From Pseudomonadota bacterium (lineage in GTDB: Bacteria > Pseudomonadota > Gammaproteobacteria > Burkholderiales > SG8-41), in the NCBI GenBank assembly GCA_023431245.1, contig JAEYXO010000201.1:1-7796 (forward strand): 7,796 nucleotides of DNA, in the 5' to 3' direction. Shown piece by piece: positions 1 through 6,058 of the stretch. The stretch's first letter is position 1. Each line of letters opens with the position of its first letter. The notes below the pieces were generated by a model. It made no database searches, was not told the DNA's origin, and saw only the letters and a program-made list of their open reading frames with translations. The translations under genes and the position numbers were made by a program.

Positions 1-216
1 ATCCATGCCCTGTTCATTCATCACGCTTGCCTGTTCGAAGGAAGATATGCGATAAGTATTTGATTTTATTCATTATTTTTATAGACCTGCCGATGCCCGG
101 ATAGCTTACCGAATCGCCGTCGCTGCGGCTACGGCCTGCAACACCATGCGAAACCGGCACGCGGGTCGTCGAAGTAACGCACAATCCCGCTTTTTTTATT
201 TCCCCATACGGAAACC
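1..216. other. Non-coding region with AT-rich island upstream of the ion channel gene
   Basis: I see no convincing gene here. Bases 46-86 are markedly AT-rich against a GC-rich background, as expected for a promoter region, but no well-spaced -35/-10 pair stands out on either strand. GCCGT (116-120) and ACGGC (131-135) can form a short stem without a following T tract. Close to the channel start there is a T-rich run (191-201). On the minus strand an ATG at 21 could be the first codon of a divergent gene (M-N-E-Q-G-M-D to the window edge), but only seven codons are visible. Confidence 0.5.
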
Positions 217-1050
217 ATGACCTCACCAGCAGAATCCCCGAAAGCGCGCGCCAAGCTGGCCGCGAGCATCGAAGCACCCCATGCGCAAAGCCTGATCATT
301 GCGCTGATCCTGGTCAATGCCGTGATCCTCGGCCTCGAAACCAGCCCGACCGTGATGGCGAACTGGGGCGGGCTGCTGATGCGGCTCGACCAGGCCATCC
401 TCGCCGTGTTCGTGATCGAGCTGGTGATACGCCTGTTCGCCCACGGCTGGCGGTTTTTCCGCGATCCCTGGAGCGTGTTTGATTTCATCGTCATCGCCAT
501 CGCGCTGCTGCCGGCCGCCGGTCCCTTCGCGGTGCTGCGCGCCCTGCGGGTGCTGCGGGTGCTGCGCCTGCTGACCATGGTGCCCAACATGCGGCGTGTG
601 GTCGGCGGACTGCTCGCGGCAATTCCGGGACTCGCCTCGGTATTCGGCATCCTGTCGATCATTTTCTATGTCGCTTCGGTGATCGCCACCAAACTCTTCG
701 GTGCCCAGTTTCCGGAGTGGTTTGGCACCCTGGGCAGCAGTGCCTACACGCTGTTCCAGGTGATGACGCTGGAGAGCTGGTCTATGGGCATCGCGCGACC
801 GGTGATCGAGGCGTTTCCGCATGCCTGGATATTCTTCGTGCTGTTCATCCTGATCTCGACCTTCACGATGCTCAACCTGTTCATCGCGGTGATCGTCAAT
901 GCCATCCAGGCCGAACACGAAATCGAAATCAAGGACAAATCCGCGGACGCCGCACCGGCGCCGGAGGCGGCGCTGCAGGAGGAAATCCGCATCATGCGGA
1001 TCGAAATGCAGGAACTGCGCCGTGCGCTGGAGCAGCAGGCCGCCCGGTAA
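217..1050 (+). CDS. Bacterial voltage-gated sodium channel-type ion transporter (one-domain, 6TM)
   Basis: This 277-residue protein is one subunit of a predicted homotetrameric, voltage-gated cation channel of the inner membrane. The visible layout is S1 (about 24-40), S2 (57-76, with E68), S3 (84-100, with D89) and S4 (104-121). S4 carries four arginines at every third position, R108, R111, R114 and R117, which is the voltage sensor pattern. S5 is about 136-160. The selectivity filter TLESWSM is at 184-190 and S6 at about 201-232. After a polar linker, residues 249-273 form a heptad-like charged helix, matching the C-terminal coiled coil that tetramerises bacterial Nav channels. The TLESW core is the hallmark of the NaChBac/NavAb family and predicts sodium selectivity. 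That selectivity is inference, because relatives with altered filters pass calcium. The ATG at 217 has only a weak, close GGAAA upstream. A DUF2062 gene follows 26 nt later and is probably co-transcribed. Confidence 0.93.
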   Translation: MTSPAESPKARAKLAASIEAPHAQSLIIALILVNAVILGLETSPTVMANWGGLLMRLDQAILAVFVIELVIRLFAHGWRFFRDPWSVFDFIVIAIALLPAAGPFAVLRALRVLRVLRLLTMVPNMRRVVGGLLAAIPGLASVFGILSIIFYVASVIATKLFGAQFPEWFGTLGSSAYTLFQVMTLESWSMGIARPVIEAFPHAWIFFVLFILISTFTMLNLFIAVIVNAIQAEHEIEIKDKSADAAPAPEAALQEEIRIMRIEMQELRRALEQQAAR

Positions 1051-1076
1051 TTGCCGCAATCCGCCGGATCCGGCCG

Positions 1077-1640
1077 ATGGCCCGCAACAGACGCCTGCAC
1101 AAGCTGCTGCCCACGCGCGAGAAACTCGAGGCCAGCCGCTGGCTGCGCTGGCTCGCGCCCTGGCTGGGACATCCGCGCCTGTGGCAATGGTCCCGCCGCG
1201 GTGTCGCGCTCGGTGTCGCGCTCGGCATTTTCTTCGGGCTGCTGATTCCGCTCGCGCAGATCCCGCTGACCGCGGTGGCCGCAATCATCCTGCGTGCCAA
1301 CCTGCCTGCGGCGGCGGCGAGCACCCTGGTCACCAATCCCGTGACCTTCGGCCCCGTCTACTATGCCGCCTACCATCTCGGCAGCTGGATCACCGGCGAC
1401 ACGACGCTGCCGCCGCCCGGGGATTCGCTGCCTGCCGAGGATGGCAGCGAAGACAAGACGCTGCTCGAGCGCATCGCGGCACTGGGCAAGCCGCTGCTCA
1501 CCGGGCTGGCCGTGATGGCTTTTTCGGTCGGTGTGCTGACCTATTTCGTCATCGACTGGTTGTGGCGCTGGCGGACCGCACAGCGCTGGCGGCGGCGCGG
1601 CGCCCGGCAGGCGCCGCACTCGCGGCAGGAACGGCCATAA
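1077..1640 (+). CDS. DUF2062 family membrane protein
   Basis: This is a 187-residue inner-membrane protein of unknown function. The N-terminus is basic (residues 2-7 include four Arg/Lys) and is followed by a W-rich segment, RWLRWLAPWLGHPRLW (21-36), typical of DUF2062. Hydrophobic helices lie at about 42-72, which could be a re-entrant pair, at 84-103 and at 137-165. The motif TNPVTFGPVYYAAYHLG (86-102) is the most recognisable family signature, with N87 and P88 in the membrane-proximal turn. The C-terminus is strongly basic and probably cytoplasmic. I chose the ATG at 1077 because the family begins with a short M-x-R-R-like tail. The frame stays open further upstream, but that part runs inside the channel gene and is not family-like. 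The TAA stop is embedded in the A tract of the terminator. The role is unknown. Some relatives sit beside glycosyltransferase or sugar-phosphate genes, but nothing of that kind is seen here. Confidence 0.87.
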   Translation: MARNRRLHKLLPTREKLEASRWLRWLAPWLGHPRLWQWSRRGVALGVALGIFFGLLIPLAQIPLTAVAAIILRANLPAAAASTLVTNPVTFGPVYYAAYHLGSWITGDTTLPPPGDSLPAEDGSEDKTLLERIAALGKPLLTGLAVMAFSVGVLTYFVIDWLWRWRTAQRWRRRGARQAPHSRQERP

Positions 1641-1669
1641 AAAAAGCCGGCGCATGCGCCGGCTTTTTT
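1639..1669. terminator. Bidirectional Rho-independent terminator
   Basis: A perfect palindrome at 1646-1663 (GCCGGCGCATGCGCCGGC) folds into a stem of at least 7 bp with a CATG loop. Seven A residues (1639-1645) flank it on the left and six T residues (1664-1669) on the right, so both strands give a GC-rich hairpin followed by a U tract. It can therefore end the DUF2062 message on the plus strand and the tRNA-Ala transcript on the minus strand. The TAA stop of the DUF2062 gene supplies the first two A residues of the tract, and the tRNA 3' CCA is only a few bases away on the other side. Confidence 0.95.
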
Positions 1670-1673
1670 GTTT

Positions 1674-1749
<76 letters not shown>

Positions 1750-1763
1750 GAAAAGAGGGGCGG

Positions 1764-1792
1764 ATTTTACCCGCTTGCCGGGCGGGCGGCAA
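1764..1792 (-). promoter_or_regulatory. Sigma-70 promoter of tRNA-Ala
   Basis: On the minus strand a -35 box TTGCCG (1787-1792) and a -10 box TAAAAT (1764-1769) are separated by exactly 17 bp. The -10 box ends 14 bp before the first base of the tRNA. The bases right after it are C/G-only (CCGCCCC), a GC-rich discriminator as found at stringently controlled stable-RNA promoters. The boxes are directly visible; regulation by ppGpp is inference. Confidence 0.75.
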
Positions 1793-1798
1793 ATCAGC

Positions 1799-1826
1799 CT
1801 GCCGCTGCGGGGCGGGCGGATATAAT
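1799..1826 (+). promoter_or_regulatory. Candidate promoter of the SapC-family gene
   Basis: A perfect -10 hexamer TATAAT lies at 1821-1826, 30 bp before the ATG at 1857. The best -35 candidate, CTGCCG (1799-1804) at 16 bp spacing, matches the consensus at only three positions, so the promoter may need an activator or be weak. It stands back-to-back with the tRNA promoter, the two -35 boxes being 6 bp apart. Confidence 0.5.
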
Positions 1827-1856
1827 CGGCCGGACTCCGGAACAACGACGCCCGCC

Positions 1857-2636
1857 ATGGACATCAAGCCGCCCTACGGTTACCAGGAAATCGTCCCGCT
1901 CAGCAAGACCCACCGGGTGCTGCTGCCCGGGGAACGGCGGCTGCCGGTACTGTTCCGCAATCTCACCGCACTGCCGCTGTCCTTTGCCGAACTGGCAGTC
2001 GCCGTGCGTGACTACCCGATCGCCTTCATCTCCGGCGACGGCGGCGCCACATTCGTCGCGATGGCGATCCTCGGCGTCGAGCCGCAGCAGAACCTCTTCG
2101 TCACCGCGGACGACACCTGGGACGCGCAGGCCTATCTTCCGGCCTATGTGCGCCGCTACCCGTTCTGCATGACCCGCGTCACCGTCGACGGGCAGGAACA
2201 AGCGGAGCGGGTCGCCTGCGTCGAAAAACGCGCGCTGAAAGCCAAGGGCGAGGCGCTGTACGACGACAAGGGTGAAGCCCTGCCGGTGTGGCAGCGCCTG
2301 AGCAAGCTGCTGTTCGAATTCGAGGCCGATCTCGCACGCACCGAGGAAATGTGCCGCATGCTGAAGGATCTTCAACTGCTGGAGCCCTTTTCGGCGCAGG
2401 CGGCACCAACCGGTGAATCGCCGATCACGCTGACCGGCATGCACCGCGTGTCGGAAACGAAGCTGCAGGCGCTGCCGGGAGAACGGCTGCAGCAACTGGC
2501 GCAGAACGGCATGCTGTCGCGCATCTACGCCCACCTGCTGTCACTGGACAACTTCCAGCGCCTGCTTGACCGCCGCGCGGCGCGGCGGGCCCGGGACGGC
2601 CAGGGCGGGAAGGTCGACCCGAAAAAGCTGAACTAG
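1857..2636 (+). CDS. SapC family protein
   Basis: This 259-residue soluble protein has no signal peptide. Its strongest family mark is the block WDAQAYLPAYVRRYPF (88-103), preceded by the GVEPQQNLFV segment (73-82). Both are typical of the SapC family, named after a gene of the Campylobacter fetus S-layer transport locus. Other family-like parts are the N-terminal VPLSKTHR (13-20) and the ARAN-like stretch around LPVLFRNLTALPLSFAEL (29-46). The C-terminus (238-257) is basic and probably disordered. Most SapC-family proteins in proteobacteria are not next to S-layer genes, and there are none here either, so a role in S-layer export should not be assumed. The ATG at 1857 follows a TATAAT by 30 bp and has no clear Shine-Dalgarno. 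The frame is open 63 codons upstream, but that extension would read through the tRNA gene. The 3' end overlaps that of lgt by four bases. Confidence 0.85.
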   Translation: MDIKPPYGYQEIVPLSKTHRVLLPGERRLPVLFRNLTALPLSFAELAVAVRDYPIAFISGDGGATFVAMAILGVEPQQNLFVTADDTWDAQAYLPAYVRRYPFCMTRVTVDGQEQAERVACVEKRALKAKGEALYDDKGEALPVWQRLSKLLFEFEADLARTEEMCRMLKDLQLLEPFSAQAAPTGESPITLTGMHRVSETKLQALPGERLQQLAQNGMLSRIYAHLLSLDNFQRLLDRRAARRARDGQGGKVDPKKLN

Positions 2637-3421
2637 GCCCGACGGGGGCGGCTCAGGGCCCAGGCCAGCAGGCCGGCCCCTGCAAGCACCATCGGCGCCG
2701 ACAGCCACTGGCCCATGGTCAGGCCCAGCGCCAGGAAGCCGAGGAAGCTGTCGGGTTCGCGGGTGTATTCAACGCCGAAGCGGAACACGCCGTAACCGAT
2801 CAGGAACAGCGCCGAGGCCGCGCCGCGCGGCTGCGGCTTCAGCGTGAACCACCACAGGATCGCGAACAGCACGACGCCCTCCAGCGCGAACTCGTAGAGC
2901 TGGGAAGGATGGCGCGCCACGCTGTCGACATTCGGAAACACCATCGCCCAGGGCACTTCGGCCGGACGACCCCACAGCTCGGCGTTGATGAAGTTGCCCA
3001 TGCGCCCGGCGGCCAGTCCCAGCGGCACCAGCGGCGCGATGAAATCGGTGATCTGCAGCCAGTCGCGGCGGCGGCTGCGAGCGAACAAAATCATCGCGAT
3101 CACCACGCCGAGGAATCCGCCGTGGAAGGACATGCCGCCCTCCCACACGTAGAACACCTTCCAGGGCGCCGCGAGGTAGTCGCCGAACTTGTAGAACAGC
3201 ACATAACCCAGCCGGCCGCCGAGGATGGTGCCGACAATGCCGTAGAACAGCACATCGTCAAGGTCATTGCGCACCCAGCCGCCGCCCGGATTGCGGTCGA
3301 TGCGGTAACGGCCGAACAGCCAGATCAGCGCAAAGCCGAGCAGGTACATCAGGCCGTACCAGCGCAGGGCCACGGGGCCGAGTTGCAGGGCGATCGGGTC
3401 GAACTGGGGGTGGACGAACAT
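2633..3421 (-). CDS. lgt: Prolipoprotein diacylglyceryl transferase (Lgt)
   Basis: Lgt transfers diacylglycerol from phosphatidylglycerol to the lipobox cysteine of prelipoproteins, the first step of bacterial lipoprotein maturation in the inner membrane. The 262-residue length is normal. The conserved H-GG block WEGGMSFHGG (93-102) is present. So is the Lgt signature GRMGNFINAELWGR (139-152), with R140, N143, N146 and E148. RHPSQLYE (170-177) and FRFGVEYTREPD (213-224) also match the family. Several hydrophobic helices run through the protein, as expected for about seven membrane segments. I chose the ATG at 3421 (M-F-V-H-P-Q-F-D-P) because Lgt proteins start just before this H-P-x-x-D-P element. 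A longer open frame to 3514 would run through the candidate promoter. No clear Shine-Dalgarno is seen before the start. The gene is divergent from ilvD and convergent with the SapC gene. Confidence 0.97.
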   Translation of the reverse strand: MFVHPQFDPIALQLGPVALRWYGLMYLLGFALIWLFGRYRIDRNPGGGWVRNDLDDVLFYGIVGTILGGRLGYVLFYKFGDYLAAPWKVFYVWEGGMSFHGGFLGVVIAMILFARSRRRDWLQITDFIAPLVPLGLAAGRMGNFINAELWGRPAEVPWAMVFPNVDSVARHPSQLYEFALEGVVLFAILWWFTLKPQPRGAASALFLIGYGVFRFGVEYTREPDSFLGFLALGLTMGQWLSAPMVLAGAGLLAWALSRPRRA

Positions 3422-3451
3422 GGGTGAAATGGGAGAAACGGAAGGATGCGA

Positions 3452-3472
3452 TAAAATGTTGCGCTCATTATA
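3452..3472. promoter_or_regulatory. Overlapping divergent -10 elements between lgt and ilvD
   Basis: The 105 bp between lgt and ilvD hold the only AT-rich patch of this region. On the minus strand a perfect TATAAT (complement of 3467-3472) lies about 45 bp before the lgt start. On the plus strand TAAAAT (3452-3457) could serve ilvD, with a partial -35 (ATGGGA, 3429-3434) at 17 bp spacing. The lgt -10 has no good -35. If both are used, their open complexes overlap and the two promoters would exclude each other; this is inference. Confidence 0.4.
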
Positions 3473-3512
3473 CGTGGCCCGCCCGCAGCCATCGCCGGAT
3501 GGCCGCCAGCCC

Positions 3513-3520
3513 AAGGGAGA
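3513..3520 (+). promoter_or_regulatory. Strong ribosome binding site of ilvD
   Basis: AAGGGAGA contains GGGAG (3515-3519), a good complement to the 3' end of 16S rRNA, placed 7 bases before the ATG at 3527. It fixes the start of ilvD and is far better than the sites before the other genes at this end of the window. Confidence 0.8.
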
Positions 3521-3526
3521 ACAACC

Positions 3527-5200
3527 ATGCCGCTCAACAAACGCAGCCAGCTGATCACCGCCGGCGTCGCCCGCTCACCCAATCGCGCGATGCTGCGCGC
3601 CGTCGGCTTCGGCGACGGTGATTTCGACAAACCGATCGTCGGCGTCGCCAACGGCCATTCGTCAATGAACCCCTGCAACGCCGGCATCCAGCCGCTGGTC
3701 GACCGCGCGATCGCCGAACTGAAATCCGCCGGCGCGATGCCGCAGGTCTTCGGCGTGCCGACCATCACCGACGGCATCGGCATGGGTACCGAGGCGATGA
3801 AGTACTCGCTGGTGTCGCGCGAAGTGATCGCCGACTGCATCGAGACCGCGGTCAACGGCCAGGCGATGGACGGCGTGCTGGTCTGCGGCGGTTGCGACAA
3901 GAACATGCCCGGCGGCATGATCGCGATGCTGCGCATGAACGTGCCCGGCATCTACGTCTACGCCGGCACCATCAAGCCCGGCAAATGGAAGGGCCAGGAC
4001 CTGACCATCGTCAGCGCCTTCGAGGCGGTGGGCTCCTATGCCGCCGGCAAGATGAGCGACGAGGATTTCATCGGCATCGAGAAAAACGCCTGCCCCTCGG
4101 TCGGCGCCTGCGGCGGCATGTACACCGCCAACACGATGTCCTCCTCGTTTGAAGCGCTGGGCATGAGCGTGCTCGGTTCCTCGCAGATGGCCTCGCCCGA
4201 CCCGGAGAAGGCCGACTCCGCCGCCGAATCGGCGCGGGTGCTGGTCAACGCGATCAAGCATGACATCAAGCCGCGCGACATCGTTACCCGCAAGTCGATC
4301 GAAAACGCGGTGGCGCTGATCATGGCCACCGGCGGCTCGACCAATGCGGTGCTGCACTACCTTGCCATCGCCCACGCGGCGCAGGTCAAGTGGACCATCG
4401 ACGACTTCGAGCGCGTGCGCAAGAAGGTGCCGGTGCTCTGCGACCTGAAACCTTCCGGGCGCTATGTCGCGGTCGACTTCCACCGCGCCGGCGGCGTGCC
4501 GCAGGTGCTGAAAATGCTGCTGAAACAGGGCCTGATCCATGGCGACTGCCTGACCATCACCGGCAAGACGCTGGCGCAGGAACTGAAGAGCGTGCCCGAC
4601 GCGCCGCGCGCCGACCAGGACGTGATCCGCCCCTGGAACAACCCGATGTACAGGCAGGGCCACCTCGCGATCCTCAAGGGCAACCTCGCACCCGAAGGTT
4701 GTGTCGCCAAGATCACGGGGCTCAAGTCGCCGAAGATCACCGGTCCCGCCCGCGTCTTCGATTCCGAGGTCGCCTGCATGAAGGCGATCATGGCGAAGAA
4801 GATCAAGGCCGGCGACGTCGTCGTCATTCGCTACGAAGGCCCGAAGGGCGGCCCCGGCATGCAGGAAATGCTGGCGCCGACCGGCGCGCTGATCGGCCAG
4901 GGCCTCGGCGAATCCGTGGGACTGATCACCGACGGTCGTTTCTCCGGCGGCACCTGGGGCATGGTCGTCGGCCATGTCGCGCCGGAGGCCTTCGAGGGCG
5001 GACCCATCGCGCTGGTCAAGGAAGGCGACTCGATCACCATCGACGCCATCAAGCGGCTGATCCAGTTGAACGTCCCGGCGAAGGAACTGGCGGCGCGCAA
5101 AAAGAAATGGAAACAGCCGAAGCCGCGCTACACCCGCGGCGCGCTGGCCAAGTTCGCGCGCCTGGTCTCAACCGCCAGCAAGGGCGCGGTCACCGACTGA
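3527..5200 (+). CDS. ilvD: Dihydroxy-acid dehydratase (IlvD)
   Basis: IlvD dehydrates 2,3-dihydroxyisovalerate and 2,3-dihydroxy-3-methylvalerate to the 2-keto acids that lead to valine, leucine and isoleucine. The protein is complete at 557 residues. The three iron-sulfur cluster cysteines are in place: C50 (in SMNPCNAG), C123 (in CGGCDKNMPGG) and C195 (in ACPSVGACGG). K125, next to C123, corresponds to the Mg-binding, carbamylated lysine of the family. The C-terminal signature ITDGRFSGGTWGMVVGHVAP (467-486) carries the active-site serine S473. The length fits the shorter dehydratase class, which usually holds a [2Fe-2S] cluster, rather than the approximately 616-residue E. coli type with [4Fe-4S]. 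The cluster type is inferred from length only. The ATG at 3527 has a strong GGGAG site 7 bases upstream. No other ilv gene is in the window. An uncharacterised gene follows after 28 nt. Confidence 0.98.
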   Translation: MPLNKRSQLITAGVARSPNRAMLRAVGFGDGDFDKPIVGVANGHSSMNPCNAGIQPLVDRAIAELKSAGAMPQVFGVPTITDGIGMGTEAMKYSLVSREVIADCIETAVNGQAMDGVLVCGGCDKNMPGGMIAMLRMNVPGIYVYAGTIKPGKWKGQDLTIVSAFEAVGSYAAGKMSDEDFIGIEKNACPSVGACGGMYTANTMSSSFEALGMSVLGSSQMASPDPEKADSAAESARVLVNAIKHDIKPRDIVTRKSIENAVALIMATGGSTNAVLHYLAIAHAAQVKWTIDDFERVRKKVPVLCDLKPSGRYVAVDFHRAGGVPQVLKMLLKQGLIHGDCLTITGKTLAQELKSVPDAPRADQDVIRPWNNPMYRQGHLAILKGNLAPEGCVAKITGLKSPKITGPARVFDSEVACMKAIMAKKIKAGDVVVIRYEGPKGGPGMQEMLAPTGALIGQGLGESVGLITDGRFSGGTWGMVVGHVAPEAFEGGPIALVKEGDSITIDAIKRLIQLNVPAKELAARKKKWKQPKPRYTRGALAKFARLVSTASKGAVTD

Positions 5201-5228
5201 GCGCCCTCAGGGCAGGCATGGTGAAGCA

Positions 5229-5873
5229 ATGGCGGACACGCTGGCCTACGTTCATCACGCGATCCGCTGCGCCCCGCGCACCTCAGCCACCGTGGCCGAC
5301 GACCTCGCCCGCCTGGATTGGGCCGGCCGGGGCGGCACGCTGTTCGGCCTCTGGCGTTCGCAGATCGGACGCCCCCGCGACGAGCTGAACGCGATCACTG
5401 TATGGCCCGCAGCGGCCGGCGCCGGCATCGCCGGATCAGTGATGCGCGGTACCGCAAACGTGGAAGAGGTGCACAGCCGGCCGATGCAGGCGACACTGCG
5501 CCCCGATTCGCCGCAGCCGCCGCGGCGCCAGGGCAACTATGCCTTCCGCTGGTTCGAACTGCCGGACGCGCACTGGACCGAATTCCTCGCGCTCTGCGCC
5601 GACGCCTGGCCGGGATTCGAGTCCGCCTACGACTCCCAGGTCATCGGCCTGTGGCGCTGTACGGACGACCCGGCCGGACGCGCCAGCGCGCTGATGATGA
5701 CACGGCGGCCCGACCTCGCGATGTGGGAGCGCTCGAAGAAGCCTGCGGATGCAGCGGAGGACGAAGTGCGCCGCAAGCTGAGCCGGCGCTACGATCTCTG
5801 CGACGCCACCTGGGTCTGCACCAGCACGCTGCTGACCGCCGAAGATCAGGCCGACACCGTGCGCTGGGCCTGA
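5229..5873 (+). CDS. Hypothetical protein, predicted dimeric alpha/beta-barrel (NIPSNAP-like)
   Basis: I do not recognise a specific function. The 214-residue protein has no signal peptide or membrane segment and is probably cytoplasmic. It seems to have two related halves. A GLWR element occurs at 40-43 and again at 140-143, each followed by a beta-strand-like hydrophobic stretch (LNAITVWP, 53-60; ASALMMTRRPD, 152-162). The block FRWFELPDAHWTEFLALCADAWPGFES (106-132), cited here by its key residues F106, W108, F109, W116 and W127, resembles the strand-helix unit of NIPSNAP and ABM-type ferredoxin-like barrels. Those proteins include small-molecule-binding and haem-degrading members, but I see no residues that assign a reaction. 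The ATG at 5229 has a poor GGTGAAG just before it and the gene starts 28 nt after ilvD, so co-transcription with ilvD is likely. The fold call is inference from pattern. Confidence 0.7.
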   Translation: MADTLAYVHHAIRCAPRTSATVADDLARLDWAGRGGTLFGLWRSQIGRPRDELNAITVWPAAAGAGIAGSVMRGTANVEEVHSRPMQATLRPDSPQPPRRQGNYAFRWFELPDAHWTEFLALCADAWPGFESAYDSQVIGLWRCTDDPAGRASALMMTRRPDLAMWERSKKPADAAEDEVRRKLSRRYDLCDATWVCTSTLLTAEDQADTVRWA

Positions 5874-6058
5874 GGCCATGGCGCATGGCTGCACCGCGCA
5901 ATCAATGAGGTAAACTCCGGGGCACGACGGAGGTGGATCGCGCTGACGATCCGGCCCGTCCGAGTGGCGACCTCAAACAAGCCCGGAATCACACAACGGG
6001 ATATTCCGTCGCCCGGGGGTAATGCTTTTTTTGTGCCAACTTCACAAGGAGCTGCCCT
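5874..6058 (+). other. Non-coding leader region of the PA2779/PA2778 unit
   Basis: No gene is seen in these 185 bases, but they hold several potential RNA structures. A weak -10 candidate, TAAACT (5911-5916), has no convincing -35. Downstream, GACGG (5926-5930) pairs with CCGTC (5956-5960), and inside it GGATCG (5935-5940) pairs with CGATCC (5947-5952) around a 6-nt loop. TCCGGG (5916-5921) can pair with CCCGGA (5982-5987), closing this domain. A separate small hairpin, ACGGG/TCCGT around ATAT, is at 5996-6009. A T7 run (6026-6032) is not directly preceded by a GC-rich stem. No known riboswitch class was recognised. Confidence 0.45.
6027..6051 (+). promoter_or_regulatory. Predicted RBS-occluding hairpin over a strong Shine-Dalgarno
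   Basis: The Shine-Dalgarno AAGGAG (6046-6051) sits 7 bases before the ATG at 6059. The segment TTTTTTGTG (6027-6035) can pair with CACAAGGAG (6043-6051) over 9 bp, three of them G-U, around the 7-nt loop CCAACTT. Four U residues (6027-6030) face GGAG, the geometry of fourU-type RNA thermometers and other translational switches. The pairing is read directly from the bases; that it forms in the cell and regulates translation is inference. Confidence 0.45.

Noticed and set aside
1..21. Possible start of a divergent gene on the minus strand (ATG at 21, M-N-E-Q-G-M-D)
   Set aside because: Only seven codons are visible and the upstream AGG is 10 bases from the ATG. Too little to call a gene.
14..277. 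An 87-codon minus-strand open frame at the left end
   Set aside because: No family resemblance, no ribosome binding site, and it overlaps the start of the ion channel gene.
717..1076. N-terminal extension of the DUF2062 reading frame by 120 codons
   Set aside because: The extension lies out of frame inside the ion channel gene and has shadow-like composition; the family start is at 1077.
1794..2534. A 246-codon minus-strand frame opposite the SapC gene
   Set aside because: Arg/His/Gln-rich shadow of the SapC-family gene, without recognisable domain.
3422..3514. Upstream extension of lgt by 31 codons
   Set aside because: It would pass through the AT-rich promoter patch and add residues that Lgt proteins do not have.
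3662..4975. A 437-codon open frame on the minus strand inside ilvD
   Set aside because: It is rich in His, Asp, Arg and Gly without any domain, and lies fully opposite a clearly real ilvD. GC-rich third positions create such long shadow frames.
6011..6032. T7 run after a CCCGGGGG block, considered as an intrinsic terminator
   Set aside because: No GC-rich stem ends directly before the T tract; the tract pairs better with the Shine-Dalgarno downstream.
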